Positions 1 through 11,269 are shown, numbered from the stretch's first letter. The stretch: DNA of 64,000 bases from Trichobilharzia szidati (GCA_944472155.2 OX235271.1:68368416-68432415); one strand, 5' to 3'. Numbers and translations: made by a program. Notes: generated by a model not told the origin, from the sequence alone.

Positions 1-1059
1 CCACCGACGCACGTTTAACCACTATAGAAGCACAAATCAACGAGTTTTAACAGTCTTATCAGTCCCTCAAAAGATTTTTATATGAATTTCCTGTTCAGGG
101 CTGATTGTCAAATTCTGCCCACTAAACAAAGGTAAACGATGAGTGATGTCAAATCCGACTGCGTTTAGCAATTAACTTATATGAGTGAACCTATCGACCT
201 CTGCAGGTCACGGCAACAGAATACATTCTTAAGTGGCCTCAAGAATTACTGAAATAGGTTGATTCGACAAACTCTAGAAATAGATGCCTAACGTTAGCTA
301 TCACAAAGTGCATCATAGAGACAGGCAATAAAGTTGATTTCAGTAGTGTCTTTAGATCTACGTTCCAGGAAAGTTTGATTAATAAGCCTAAATTCTTCGA
401 ATCCTTAACCATAAAAAGGCTTATACTTGTATTTTATATTCAAAAATTATTTGTAATTACTACTGACCTGTCTTGGTAATTCGGTTTTGAAACCAAGGTT
501 TATTCTGCTTAACAATACTTTCACCTCATTTTGTAAACTGTAGACACTTTGACTTATACGGACTCAGTTTTGATGGTTATACTTTGTTGCCTCTTATGTT
601 AATTTGTTTGACAGATACGTGTGTAGTCAGAATGTCCAAAATGTTGTCACGCAAATACTTTACATGTTTCAGACAAATTATGCCTCCCTACTATTCTGCT
701 GGAATTCATAAAAGGAACTAATTGCTTTGTATTTCAGTAAATTGTGCTCAAAACGTCACCAGTATACACATATAGAATACTGCATCAACGTGTGTTTTAA
801 CTCTTTCAGTATGAACGTTGGGTGTGCATGAAGCTCACCTAACTAGGTTAATATTGCTGCAGTTGTGTTGTCTGTGGCAGGTGGTTTCATTACAAAGATT
901 TCGTCGTCTTTCAAGACAACATCTTTAACACAGAATTCACTATGAAGGGAAGTTAACTGAATTCCCCATGAATGGTGTAATTCTCTCTGTTGATGATTTT
1001 CGTTGTGATTAGTTGTCAATTCGGATCAGTATGTGGCATTTTTATTGACTTGGAATTTG
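1..1059. other. Intergenic DNA, nothing recognised
   Basis: A+T-rich sequence without a convincing coding frame, RNA gene or repeat that I can match to other parts of the window. The frame that opens at 990 starts with a non-ATG codon and runs antisense into the PLE remnant that follows, so I do not call it. Confidence 0.5.
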
Positions 1060-1511
1060 ATTTCTTCTGTAATGTGACTTCTTCTCAATCAGTTATCAAA
1101 ATTCGGTCTATCTTAACGTATCTGCTGATCGCAGATTCATTTGTGTACCAAGCTGTGGGTGATTACCTGACATTACTGGTGTTTGCTTTTTCTAAGATTT
1201 CTCAATTTCACAATCACAGTGATGTCCATAATTATCTACACGCATCAAATATGAAGTTATACATGTTGTGTCCTTTGACAGTTAGTTTATGTTCTTGGAT
1301 TCGAATTCCAACTGGACGTCCACTTTTACCAATGTAGTATTTTTTCACGGTTGATGCAAATTATTCTGTGGGTGCTATTGATCTTGTATTCTCCTATTCT
1401 TAGACCTTTCGATCTGCATGATATTGAACAAAGCAACTGTGTTCGTTTATGTGAGATATCTATTCCGTATATTTCCATTATTGTAACTGTCGTTTCAGAA
1501 AGAGTCTTCAT
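1060..1511 (-). mobile_element. PLE-1 remnant, GIY-YIG endonuclease region (broken)
   Basis: Reading the minus strand gives pieces of the C-terminal part of a Penelope-like element. In order they are a GIDISHKR block, a YYIGKSGRP block that matches the GIY-YIG nuclease core, an EHKL block, DNYGHHCDC, and KIDRIL near the end. The same blocks occur in the same order in the better copy at 19.1-19.9 kb (GIDVAHK, HYIGQSGRPL, EHKL, DNHGHQFDW, EIDKIY). The frame changes at least twice and contains stops, so the copy is dead. Known for the family: PLEs encode a reverse transcriptase followed by a GIY-YIG nuclease. Confidence 0.75.
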
Positions 1512-1615
1512 ATATGGTGGGATAGATCACAGTCAAATCGAAGAAAAGCAATTATATCATTCAGGAAGAATTCAAACAAATCTTGTTTATTAGATAGTTG
1601 TAGTCACTCCGCAGA

Positions 1616-2143
1616 AAGCTTTGAACCTAGGTTTCGTACCAACTGGCAATCGTCAGAAAGGCTCATCTGCAACATTTAAAGAACTGATGTCCCTCCCGAA
1701 ATTCGAACCCACGTCACCCAGTGACGCAGTCAGAGACTTTACAACTGAGCTATTCGGGCTTGCGATTGACCTCCTGTAGGAATGTACTTGATACTTTGAT
1801 TGGGTGCTAGTAACTAGTGTGACGTGTCTAATCCTTTCTTTAGTACAGACTGAATTCTATCAGTCAGGTTTGCAATGTGGCCACGATTCTAGGTAGCTCG
1901 CCATCACTGTGCACATTGATTTGATGATATCATTATTTGCTGACGAGTGTCACCTATCACGAAACCTAGGTTCCCGCCGATTGCCTTCAACCATCTAATA
2001 TCATCGAATCAATGTGCACCATGATGGCGAGCTACCTAGAATCGTGGCCACATTGCAAACCTGACTGATAGAATGCAGTCTGTACAAAAGAAAGGACTAG
2101 ACACATCACACTAGTTACTGGTGTCCAATCAAAATCTAGTCCA
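1616..2143 (-). mobile_element. SINE-D, foldback tRNA-like element
   Basis: On the minus strand there is an A-box-like AGCTCAGTTG (about 1743-1752) and a B-box-like GGGTTCGAATTT (about 1699-1710) at tRNA-like spacing. The element folds back on itself: about 1795-1930 is the inverted copy of about 1998-2133 with few mismatches. The same arrangement recurs at 27.8, 46.7 and 58.0 kb. It is likely a non-autonomous retroposon. I cannot tell whether the inverted arms arose by template switching or by insertion of two copies. Confidence 0.7.
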
Positions 2144-3088
2144 TATTTGATTTGTCTTGAAGATGTTGTCTAGAAAGATCACGAAATATTCGAAAATGAG
2201 CCCTGAGCCTTTTAGGTTAAAACTACATCAATATCGACAACCTTAACCACAAATCTTTTCATTCATTTATAAATGCAGTCGTAGGACAAACTGAAGCTTC
2301 AAGGACTATAATTTCTCTTTCCCTTCTTTTTCTGTTTTAGTTAGCATATCCAGATATCCTTTGGATAAGTCTATTGTAATATCATATCGCCTTATTGTGG
2401 AATTGTATCAAATCGCATATTCAACTAATCTCAGGGGCGATAAATCAAGAGTCTGTGTCATTCCTGAGAATCAAAGATTTAGAATGTGCTTTCTGACTAA
2501 CTTAAGAGTTAGAAAATAGATAAGCACATTTTCTCTGATAGAATCCTCAATCAGAACTCTGGTGGCTGCAATTTTTCCGTTAATTTTTACTTCTCCCCTT
2601 CAGTAATGACAAGCGAAAATTTAAATCATACAACCGCGAATATTGAAAGCCTACTTCAGTCACTGAGTGACTTATTATTTACATCCGGCATAATGCATCA
2701 ACTTTTTTTCCATTCCTCATTGTTTAAATCATCTAATCATCCTCTTGGAGTACGAAACGCACTCACGCACGCTTACAGTTAGCTGTCGTCCAGAATAAAG
2801 CAGTTAGTGCCTGTAGATCTTATCCCTCTTATTACCAAAGGTCTTAGATACTCCGAGTTATCAATTTAATAATCATATATTCATTTGTATCAAAGTCAAA
2901 ATGTCATTGAAAATATGCTTAAAAGTACTTTGTACCACTGGAGTTATGAATTACACCGGTGAATCTCACTGATTGGCAGAATAAGTAACCAATGAAAATC
3001 AAGTTACATCATTGACCAATGAGAATAATTGAAGATTTGGTCTACATTAGGAAACAATCAGCTGGAGTAAATTCAATAATTCCTAAAA
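2144..3088. other. Upstream region of the membrane protein gene
   Basis: No repeat family or coding frame recognised. It lies directly upstream of the only clear gene and would contain its promoter and 5' leader. Confidence 0.4.
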
Positions 3089-3097
3089 TATATATAA
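3089..3097 (+). promoter_or_regulatory. Possible TATA element upstream of the 3254 gene
   Basis: TATATATAA lies about 165 bases before the start codon in an otherwise repeat-free stretch. Position and sequence fit a Pol II TATA box, but the region is A+T-rich and such strings occur by chance. Confidence 0.25.
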
Positions 3098-3253
3098 CAG
3101 AAACTAGGTGAATTTTCATCTCATAAATGACAAATGTCTTTGGAATTAATTCTCTCCAGGAATTTCTCTAAAACTCCAAACATTAAGCAGAGAATGAAAA
3201 TGAATTCATGTACATAATTTAATGACCAATGATTTGACATCTATTTAAATCAA

Positions 3254-5926
3254 ATGCATATAATTAGTTCTTTAGTATTATTGATCTTTATAACAACGAT
3301 AAACTCAGATCCTCAGAATGACTATAATCAAATTGACCAACCTACGATAATTGATACACTGACTTTTCCACTAGTATTAGATGAACAAGATGCACCACAT
3401 GAATATCAACAGCCTCCTATCGTAGAACATCCTACATCACAAAATCTCCACCCACCTGATCCATTTACACTGCCACAGAATGATCTTCGTCAACCTACTC
3501 GTAAATCTAGATATCTTGAAAGACAGAATGATAGAAATGAATTTAATTACTCAACATTTGAAGTTGGTGAATCTTTGTGTCCAAATGTTTATTGTTTTGC
3601 TAAGCGTCAGTCACTTACGAATGAGTTGATGCTTGACTGTAAACGACAGTTGTCTGAAATTACCGATAAAGATGCAACTATCGATTGTCATGTTTGGCAG
3701 GTACCATCACCAGGTACAGATACTAGTCAATCACGTCCATCTAAACGACATGGTAAAGGATATGATTTGCGTATTGTTCTACAACCATCTACTGTAAGTG
3801 CTGAAGATCTTTCTAATGGAAATGGTATTAAAAGACTACGTATAGGACAGTTAAAGCCAGGTATACTGGAGTGGATTGTTCAAACTGTACGATCAAGCCT
3901 GAAGATGACATTGAGTCCAGTTCATTTGACTATATCATTTATTTATTTTAAAAAGCTTGGACGTAATGATTTAGGCAATCTGCCGACTAAATCACATGTG
4001 ACGCATTTAAGTTTATGGAATCCTTTCAATTGGGATGAGGATAGTTTCATACCTTTTGTTGATGAAACATTTGTTTCATCAAACCAAATGTCTAGTGCAA
4101 CAGAAACGCCGCCTTACTTTCGTCTTTCTTTATTCTGTGATTATGAAAATCAAAATTCATCATTTAAGCGCTTATGGTTTCCATGGAAAAGTTGGCAGTT
4201 ACGGCTTAATCATTGTCCTGATCTTTATTTCTGTAGATCATGGTATGGTAAACAACCTATATGTGATGCAAAACAATCTAGTGATCAGCCTAACTTACCG
4301 ATGAAAACATTTATGCCATCCTATTATATATCACCAAAGTCTGTGCATAATACAACGCAAGCAGTTAAACAAGAGACAGGTATGCAAATTTTGTACAATA
4401 ATCAATGTCAGTTTGAAGCTGATCAGGCAGATCCTGTAAACGATTTGAAATTTGATCATGCTGGCCAGTGTTGGAAAACAGACGCATATAAAGCTGTTAT
4501 TGATTCTAGTATTATTACCACCTCCATACCAGTGATAGTTGAATCATCAACATCTCCTACTACCAGTCCAACAACACCTCCCCAGACAACAGAAGAAACC
4601 ACTGCCACTACTATACTACAAACAACACCGGAAACTACTGCGTCTACACCTTTGATAACTACAACTATCCCTACAACTATTGAATCAGTTACACACTCTA
4701 CAATACCAATGAACACAATTACAAGCCATATACAATCAACTATTTCCAGTTCAGATTCTCCAACTGAAAACAATTTCGAAGTATTTATATCAGAAAAATA
4801 TAACGATGATCTGTTAAATGAGAACACCAACAATGAACGTGAGAATAAAGAAGTAGCTTTCAGCGAACAAATAAATCACACTACAACAGTTTTTATTGCT
4901 AAAAATCAAGAAAGCACGGTTAAAGAAACGACGTCACTTGGATACTTAACAAGTGGATTAATTTTACTTGGTATTGTAAATATCATACTACTTATAGGCT
5001 TTATAATCTTAGTTATATGGATCCGCAGAAGGATTCAAAAATCCTCAAAATCTCATCCAAATAAATTAGCCAGTTATGGTCCCTTTCATCCGGATTTCCT
5101 AGGTACTGATGTTAGCGGGAATAATGGTTTTTATGAAACCAGTACCCATCCCTTATTGATATCAACTATCTCAGGTACCTATCTATCTGGATCTCATCCA
5201 AAATTAAATGTTCGGCATAATTCTTTTCCGGATAATTCTACAGTGAATTTGCAAAATGCTGATCAATTTCTGTTGATCAGTAATATAAATCCTAAAAATA
5301 AAAATTATAACTATGACAACAGTAATCAAAGTCAACAACACTTGTTAGGTCGATCAACATCATATTCAAGTAGCATGTGGAATGGATCGTTGAGAAATGG
5401 TTTGAATAGAAACAATGAGAAAGCATCAGCGTCTAACAGGATTTATCGGAATAATAGTAAAGATAAATGGGATTATTCATCGAACGGATTTGCTGTTGAC
5501 ACTGGTCAGCAAATCCAGTCGACACCGTATTCTAGCAGAAAGGAATATCAGCCGATGAATTCTCATCCATATTATCATAAAGGGATAAAATATTCCTCAC
5601 AAACTTTATATCCATCTGTACCATCAACATCTTGCTCCACCTCTGCTAATGTATCAGCTGGTATTCCTCAAAGGGATAGAGAACGGAGACAGCTTTACGG
5701 TTCAAGAAGTCGTCTATCAAGTGGACATCCATCACCATCATTGCTTCATGAAATTAGACGATCCCCTTCATCTAGTTATCGAAGGCATAAGAAAAGATCA
5801 ATTTCCACTAGACCTCCAATCGGTGCAGTGAATAAGAAACCGCATACATTGGTTTTTGAAAATGAGAATGGGAATGATGCAAATAATTGGCCGGAAAATT
5901 TTAAAACATCTTTACATGAATTGTAG
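3254..5926 (+). CDS. Single-pass type I membrane protein with mucin-like stalk, 890 aa
   Basis: Uninterrupted 890-codon frame, by far the longest here. Residues 1-18 form a signal peptide (hydrophobic LVLLIFITT core, likely cut after INS). Residues 19 to about 100 are a Pro/Gln/Asp-rich leader. About residues 108-400 form an ectodomain with ten cysteines counted over the whole extracellular part (LCPNVYC, DCKR, DCHVW, LFCDYE, HCPDLYFC and others) and several N-glycosylation sequons. About residues 415-505 are very rich in Thr/Ser/Pro, typical of an O-glycosylated stalk. About residues 565-591 are a transmembrane helix, followed by RRRIQK, a stop-transfer signal. The remaining roughly 300 residues are a Ser/Asn/Tyr-rich, low-complexity cytoplasmic tail with a basic patch (YRRHKKR). 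An in-frame TGA at 3230-3232 supports the ATG at 3254. I do not recognise the ectodomain family; the CPNVYC start and repeated leucine-rich strands faintly recall leucine-rich-repeat caps, but this is weak. It is probably a surface receptor or adhesion protein. No intron is needed to explain the frame. Confidence 0.85.
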   Translation: MHIISSLVLLIFITTINSDPQNDYNQIDQPTIIDTLTFPLVLDEQDAPHEYQQPPIVEHPTSQNLHPPDPFTLPQNDLRQPTRKSRYLERQNDRNEFNYSTFEVGESLCPNVYCFAKRQSLTNELMLDCKRQLSEITDKDATIDCHVWQVPSPGTDTSQSRPSKRHGKGYDLRIVLQPSTVSAEDLSNGNGIKRLRIGQLKPGILEWIVQTVRSSLKMTLSPVHLTISFIYFKKLGRNDLGNLPTKSHVTHLSLWNPFNWDEDSFIPFVDETFVSSNQMSSATETPPYFRLSLFCDYENQNSSFKRLWFPWKSWQLRLNHCPDLYFCRSWYGKQPICDAKQSSDQPNLPMKTFMPSYYISPKSVHNTTQAVKQETGMQILYNNQCQFEADQADPVNDLKFDHAGQCWKTDAYKAVIDSSIITTSIPVIVESSTSPTTSPTTPPQTTEETTATTILQTTPETTASTPLITTTIPTTIESVTHSTIPMNTITSHIQSTISSSDSPTENNFEVFISEKYNDDLLNENTNNERENKEVAFSEQINHTTTVFIAKNQESTVKETTSLGYLTSGLILLGIVNIILLIGFIILVIWIRRRIQKSSKSHPNKLASYGPFHPDFLGTDVSGNNGFYETSTHPLLISTISGTYLSGSHPKLNVRHNSFPDNSTVNLQNADQFLLISNINPKNKNYNYDNSNQSQQHLLGRSTSYSSSMWNGSLRNGLNRNNEKASASNRIYRNNSKDKWDYSSNGFAVDTGQQIQSTPYSSRKEYQPMNSHPYYHKGIKYSSQTLYPSVPSTSCSTSANVSAGIPQRDRERRQLYGSRSRLSSGHPSPSLLHEIRRSPSSSYRRHKKRSISTRPPIGAVNKKPHTLVFENENGNDANNWPENFKTSLHEL

Positions 5927-6021
5927 TAGATGCACTTGGAATTCACTATTTCATATTCTTTTTTTTAATTCATGAAGGTAAGAATGAAAATTTTCAATAG
6001 CTTTACTGTTTGCTTATAAAA

Positions 6022-6027
6022 AATAAA
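6022..6027 (+). promoter_or_regulatory. Polyadenylation signal AATAAA
   Basis: A canonical AATAAA lies 95 bases after the stop codon of the membrane protein gene, which gives a short and plausible 3' UTR. Confidence 0.55.
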
Positions 6028-6599
6028 GTTCGCAAAAATTTTAAAATCTGCGGAAATGAAATTTGTTTCCGAGTTTAGTGAAATTTCTTTTTGCAGGACT
6101 GTTTCTTACCTCCACTGGTCTCAACTCTTCAGTGGTGCTTTCCATCGTTTAGTCTTTGTCTGGAAATACACTACTTAATAGGAAACGTATACTTATATAT
6201 ACCTATCAGTATTTTCTGAGCTACCTTTAGATACAGTTTTGCATTCTTTTCATAGTGAGGCTGTATTTTCATGGTTCATAGTTTGGAGGTGTTTCCGCTG
6301 AACTTTGTTTGATTCCTGGAGTGAAGTTCTCTGATCTTCCTTTAATAGTAGTAGTCTGACAAATCACTATTAGTTAAGCATCATCACATTATCATGTAAC
6401 ATCAATATTCACTAAACTGTTAGAATTTGTTCCTTTCCTGAAAGTTGAATTGAAAACCGGTAATTTAGTTTAGCTTAAAGGCTAATGATAAAGCTTACTT
6501 TTTGTGTACTTTAAGGTTTCTACAGTGATTGACGCCCTTCTTTCCACGAGATGTGGTCACTAGCCTCATGCTTCACATTCCTTTATGCAAAGCCATGAA
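6028..6599. other. Intergenic DNA, nothing recognised
   Basis: Downstream flank of the membrane protein gene. I see no coding frame or repeat family here. Confidence 0.4.
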
Positions 6600-6830
6600 G
6601 TGGGTAGCAAACTAGGCGGGATCATCTAGTGGACCCCAGTTGGGAAGCGACGGGTTTAGGCGCCCAAGAGTGAAATGTAGAATATCACGTGAAATGAAAG
6701 CTTTTAGGCAGTCTTTGAGCCCCTTGATAATGATGGCTGAGAACTAAGGGGATCAGAGATGTGCCAATGAAGCCCTGTGTTCCACTCAGTATTCAGGGAA
6801 TGTATGAATGAAAGCATGAATGAATAATAA
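6600..6830 (+). mobile_element. Possible short retroposon with LINE-like 3' tail
   Basis: The segment ends with AAGCCCTGTGTTCCACTC followed by GAATG-type short repeats (about 6771-6830). This tail is a variant of the 3' end shared by SINE-C and LINE-a elsewhere in the window. The body (ATCATCTAGTGGACC, then ACGGGTTTAGGCG) has loosely A- and B-box-like spacing but does not match SINE-A to SINE-D. Seen once only. Confidence 0.4.
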
Positions 6831-6835
6831 CAATT

Positions 6836-7458
6836 GTAAAGAATTTCCTTGTAGATCTGGTGGCCCTAATCCCAATCCCAATTATGATCGTTATTCAACA
6901 TTCTAGCTCATATTTTCCCTCAAGACAATATCTCTCACCCAGGTCAATCTGATCTTCATAAATGCAATAGTACGACTTGATTTCAGTAATTTGTCAGTTA
7001 AATACACATGTCCTCCGAATTTATCGGTAATGGTCATTTAGGTGCATTTCTTATAGAAATTTATTTAAAGGGTTCTAGAGATAATATTCACTGCTAAGTG
7101 CTAAAAGCCACTGCAGCTGTGTATTGCAACTAAGCCGTGGTAACACCTCACAAAACAGGATAAAAAAGATCCATTTTATTTCGTTGGCATCCTGTAAACT
7201 ACATACAACTTGAAGAGTGAAAACTAGTAGTTTTATTATAATTTCAACATGACTGTCTAGCGACACTGAGAAATGACCATGGCGTAGAAATGAATTGAAA
7301 TGTTGATTTAAGAAAAAATACAAAAAATACTGCTGTGCTTTTATATGTGTTATGCGACTGAAGTTTCCCAACAAAGGTAAGGTGAAAGGGCAGCAAAGAG
7401 AAATTGAGATAACATAATTTATTACAGAAAAGATGATTACCAAAAAAATGTTATTCAA
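6836..7458. other. Intergenic DNA, nothing recognised
   Basis: A 141-codon minus-strand frame crosses 7075-7500, but it is hydrophobic and A+T-driven and runs into the SINE-B repeat. I do not consider it a gene. Confidence 0.4.
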
Positions 7459-8140
7459 AGGTTGGTTTGCAGGAATTTGGTTTATTTCAAGCTTGAGCAT
7501 GAACTGACATCAGTTATAGAACCAATGGACGTCTGTTTCTTCCTGATTTGCACCCACCGGAGTCCGGCCCCAGGACCTACCGGTTACAAGTCATACTTGT
7601 AGACTATTCATCTATTTAGTTCCGATCCAGTGGTTCATCAATTTCAGCTTCTACCAATTCATGATATTGACGCGATCACCTACCATTGTCATCAGCGAAT
7701 ACTTGTTCACACGTCCGACATGATGAATCCTACTGGTCATGATTTCTGACTAGGACTCCAGGCAAATTCGTTTTGTGGCCAGCCACTAGTGAGCAGCAGA
7801 ATAATATTCACGAGTTAGTCTGCATCAATCGAATTCGCTCAAACTTTGATCACGAGCCGAACTGTCAGGCGAGATGACAAATACTCACCGGTGATACTGG
7901 CAGGTGGTTGCGCTAAAATTATGAATTAGTAAAAATTGGAATCCGTGGGCCACTGGATCGAGCCCCAGTGGTTGAATGGTAAACGAGTCCGCCTTGTAAC
8001 CGGAAGGTTCTGAGTTTCAGCACTGGTGGGTGCGTACTACTGAAGAGTCCCAAAGAAGGAGGAGGGAATATCTGTTCAGTACTCTCTGGTTTTCCAATGA
8101 AATTTTAGCTGATTTCAGTTCGTGGTCAATCTTAAAAGAG
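7459..8140. mobile_element. SINE-B composite, two copies in inverted orientation
   Basis: The left half (about 7459-7720) is a minus-strand SINE-B copy and the right half (about 7880-8135) a plus-strand copy. The plus copy shows CCCCAGTGGTTGAATGGT (A-box region), a decayed B-box region (GAGTTTCAGCACTGG) and the hammerhead-derived GTACTACTGAAGAGTCCC ... TGTTCAGTAC. The ribozyme core is broken in both. The centre (CGCTAAAATTATGAATTAG...) is shared with the composites at 23.1 and 56.6 kb. Confidence 0.7.
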
Positions 8141-8860
8141 TTAAACTCATTTAGTTAGAAGGCATGACGTTCAATTAAGGATAACGTAACTAAGTCAGTG
8201 AGAAATAAAAGCAAGACTGTGTATTTAATAAAAGATGATATAATCAGTTAAAGTTTAAGGACCAGGTTATCATGGTAGAAAGAGCAGAAGACCTTCTAAG
8301 GTTTCATGACTCAGGCTGTAAGCAGTTGATGGATACTGACCGACCAAAAATGTAACCATTTTGATCCTTCTCAACGTCTTGTTATCGCTTTGTCAGATAT
8401 CTAAAAACATTTACTGTATCAAACAGTTTAACTCTTATGATGAATTATGTAAATTTTCACTGAATTAGTTTCTTTCTGTTATTTCCACAATGGCAAATGA
8501 TAAGGGAAGTAATTATTATTAATCTGTGAATCGGATTATGCAACTATATTCTTGTTATTTATACAATTCTATAACGTTGACTGGATATTTAGACTCACAG
8601 CTGTACCACGTGCACAGTTTAATTAAAGTAAATATCTTTCATAGAAAAAGTTACCTTGCAAAAGAACAGAAATTTTAAGGCCGAAAATCGATTCGTCACG
8701 TGACCTTATTTCTGCTCATCTTCGTGTGTAGACGTTAGTTAGTAGATGAAATTATTCTCGACAAGATTGTATTACTGATCCATACGATCTTAGCGAATGT
8801 TACGTATAACAAAGTGACGATTTATAGCGAAAACAGAATGCCGTTGAGCAAGAATGGATG

Positions 8861-8880
8861 TATATATATATATATATATA
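8861..8880. repeat. (TA)n microsatellite
   Basis: About ten TA units in a row. Confidence 0.95.
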
Positions 8881-8903
8881 CAGGATAAGAACAAAAGTTA
8901 TTT

Positions 8904-9345
8904 CTTATTTAATTCAATTTTTGATTTTCCATTCGATTGATTGGATAGAAGTGCTCGGTCTCAGGTTGACATGTCGGATTCTTGTGCAGATGCTTCGACG
9001 ATGTCTTGGCATGTATTTAGAGGTTAATTGGTAGATGGTGACTAGCAGTGGAATTCAGGATGCACATTTCATCCTATTTGGGACTCATCATCTGAATGTA
9101 CCTGCATTCCGCAGTGAATGATGATGTTCCCACCGAGGTGGCTCTCATGGCCCTAGTGATCTAGTGGATAACGCTTTGGTGTTTGAAACTATGGGCACTG
9201 GATTCAAGCCTCGGGGGGAACATCATCCCTCACTGCGGAATGCAGACACATCCAGCCGACGAATCAAAAATAGGACGAAATGCTCATCCTGGATCCCACA
9301 GCTAGTCACCATCCACCAATTAAAAGTTATTTCTCCCTATTTCAC
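8904..9345. mobile_element. SINE-A (Smα-like) composite with hammerhead remnants
   Basis: A minus-strand half (8904-9130) meets a plus-strand half (9131-9345). The plus half has CTAGTGGATAACGCTTTGG, then GGATTCAAGCCTCGG (B-box-like), then a hammerhead-derived stretch ending CATCCTGGATCC and CTAGTCACCATCCACC. The minus half retains GATGAGTCCCAAATAGGATGAAATG. This order and wording match the Smα hammerhead repeats known from Schistosoma. The 13.1-13.6 kb element has the same structure. Confidence 0.8.
9050..9100 (-). ncRNA. Hammerhead ribozyme-like sequence (SINE-A), probably inactive
   Basis: On the minus strand stem I is ATTCAG (complement of 9092-9097) pairing with CTGAAT (complement of 9054-9059). 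Stem II is GTCC with GGAT, closed by a G-T pair. The GAAA (complement of 9067-9070) and the short self-complementary stem III ATG..CAT are present. The core reads ATGATGA instead of CTGATGA. The first C is invariant in active hammerheads, so this copy is likely dead. Confidence 0.6.
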
Positions 9346-9954
9346 AACTTTTCTTCCTCCGCTTCCAACAGCCTATGAATAAGTTACTATAGATAAGTGT
9401 AAATACATAACATACTTCAAATATTATTTGAAATTAAAGGACGTTTAATAATTCTTATCATAATAATAGAACAGGTAGTATGAATAGACGATATCATTTG
9501 GTAATTGAGGAGCCACAGTTAATTCATACATTATATGATAGAAATTTCGAGCGGTTTGTCATGTAACAGTCCTCACGAGACTTCAACTTTCACTCGCGGA
9601 GACTAACTAAATGTTTTTCTCCCAACTTACTTAACTGCTTGTTTGTGTAATAATTTTGCCCTTACTCACCATATCTTTACACTGTCGCATTCACCTCTTT
9701 AACTTTCCATCATAATATGTATAATTAAACACTGCTTCCTCAGTTATTAATCACCATGTTTCCATACCCCTTTTGTTCCCTTACTATACTAAAAATTAAT
9801 AAACGCTCTTCAAATTAAAACACTTTTGATGTTGTATATTCACTTTTATGATAACTTCTGTCATTTCTTTGACGTAAGGAGCTGGAGAAAAGTCGAGAAA
9901 TAAAAACTGAACCGCTTTTATCCTGCCCATACATCCACTATTGCTTATCTTTCA
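9346..9954. other. Intergenic DNA, nothing recognised
   Basis: A+T-rich sequence with no repeat or coding frame that I can identify. Confidence 0.4.
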
Positions 9955-10085
9955 GATTCATAAGTTGTAATAAGTTGCTTGAAAAATGGACATTCCAAAG
10001 TGAAATTCCACTAAAGTTTCTTCTTCAGAGATCCAAAAATACTCAGAACAGATATTGTCAGCTGCCTCACCACATTATGAATACT
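9955..10085 (-). repeat. Repeat G, copy 1 (unassigned, possibly coding-derived)
   Basis: Read on the minus strand this matches 13.64-13.85 kb over about 120 bases. Both copies keep one frame with VVRQLTIS, a GS.KKKL block and LECP.FKQ. This copy has a stop after KKKL. It abuts the 3' end of a LINE-a fragment at 10086. I do not recognise the source. Confidence 0.6.
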
Positions 10086-10515
10086 ACACGATATTATTAT
10101 TATTATCTTCCCTTGGGTTCCAAGTGGAACATAGGGTTTCAACAATACATCTCCACCTTCTTCTATTTTCCGCTGTCCTCTTTAACTAGGTCCACGATCG
10201 CCCATAATCTATCTCATTTCCTCCTCGCATTATCATCTCCATGTCACCCTCGCACCGACGACCCACTCGTCGCGCCTCATTGGGATTCAACTGGAGCGAT
10301 GGCCTAAATTGCGCGCTATGTCATTCGACGGCCTCCTCAACGTATGCTCAATCCATCTCCACTTTCTCCCACATATTTGTTGAACCATCGGCTCTTGGTT
10401 GGTTTGTTGCCAATTCTTTCTAGCCGACTGGCCATTCGATCTTAAGTATGGAGCCAGAGAAGGCTGCTTTCGATAAGAGTCTGTAACTCGTTGGAAATCC
10501 TTTTCGTGATACATA
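10086..10515 (-). mobile_element. LINE-a 3' end (non-LTR retrotransposon), truncated
   Basis: The minus-strand translation contains a C-terminal block typical of this non-LTR group (RKWRWIEHTLRRPSND, preceded by WQQTNQEPMVQQI). The element ends on the left with CCCTATGTTCCACT, an AAGGGAAG step and a run of ATA trinucleotides at 10086-10110. This is a 5'-truncated, decayed copy. I think the clade is RTE-like (compare SR2 of S. mansoni), but I am not certain. Confidence 0.75.
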
Positions 10516-11009
10516 GTGCAAGTTTCTGACCCATTTAGAAGATATAAATAACTTTTAATTGCAGTAATTATTTGTCAGATTATAGTAAACTCGTCTAATC
10601 ATTTGGTTTAATATTATTATTTATTTGAAATAATCAGTGCTTTTAATAAATTTTGGATACAGTTATGGATAATATAGAGTTTATCCCGGAAAAATGTAAT
10701 GCATTTCCGTTATAGATTTCGAACAATCTGTTCACACATTTATTTATCAAATTAAGCTATGTAAAAAATGAAGAAAAATGAAAGGTTAGTTAAAATTAAA
10801 TTACTAAGGCACATAAAAACCCAAATGGCTTGAATAACTTAAACTTATTAACCTTGATAAACGCAATTGGCGGACTATGAACATCATCCGTAGCAGAATA
10901 CGTAATTTATATGAATCATTAGATTGGTATCAAAAATGCTTCCAGGATTATCAATAAATACTGGCAAGGGTGGATGCTGAGTTACAGTTACTTCATTTAT
11001 TGTTATCAT
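10516..11009. other. Intergenic DNA, nothing recognised
   Basis: A+T-rich; no feature seen. Confidence 0.4.
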
Positions 11010-11240
11010 TGTTATTTTATTACTTTGCGTCCTTGGCAAAACATTGGGATTCAAGACTGAGCTTTGAAGTTGCCGTAGCGGTGGTATTATTTTTTACGGG
11101 GGTATTGCTGTTAGCCTCACGTTCAAACTTCCCTCTTTACCGGGCTTATTATCAGCGTAGCGACACTTAGCAGTGCATCGGCCAGGGATCGAACTCCAGA
11201 CTATGTGCATGGTTGACTAGCATTCTACGGCTGTAACACG
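11010..11240 (-). mobile_element. SINE-C, diverged copy
   Basis: It shows the family landmarks on the minus strand: the B-box region (complement of GGGATCGAACTCC), GGTAAAGAGGGAAG, the AGGCTAACA block, and the 3' part around TTCAAAGCTCAGTCTTG. About 15-20% different from the best copy at 38.9 kb by eye. Confidence 0.65.
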
Positions 11241-11269
11241 AAATATTATAGATATAAGAATAAAACTTG

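Noticed and set aside
4456..4833. 125-codon minus-strand frame rich in Val/Ile
   Set aside because: It is the antisense shadow of the Thr-rich stalk of the plus-strand gene; ACN codons read backwards give Val and Ser.
7075..7500. 141-codon hydrophobic minus-strand frame
   Set aside because: Its first codons lie in SINE-B sequence, and the composition is what A+T-rich DNA gives by chance; no motif.
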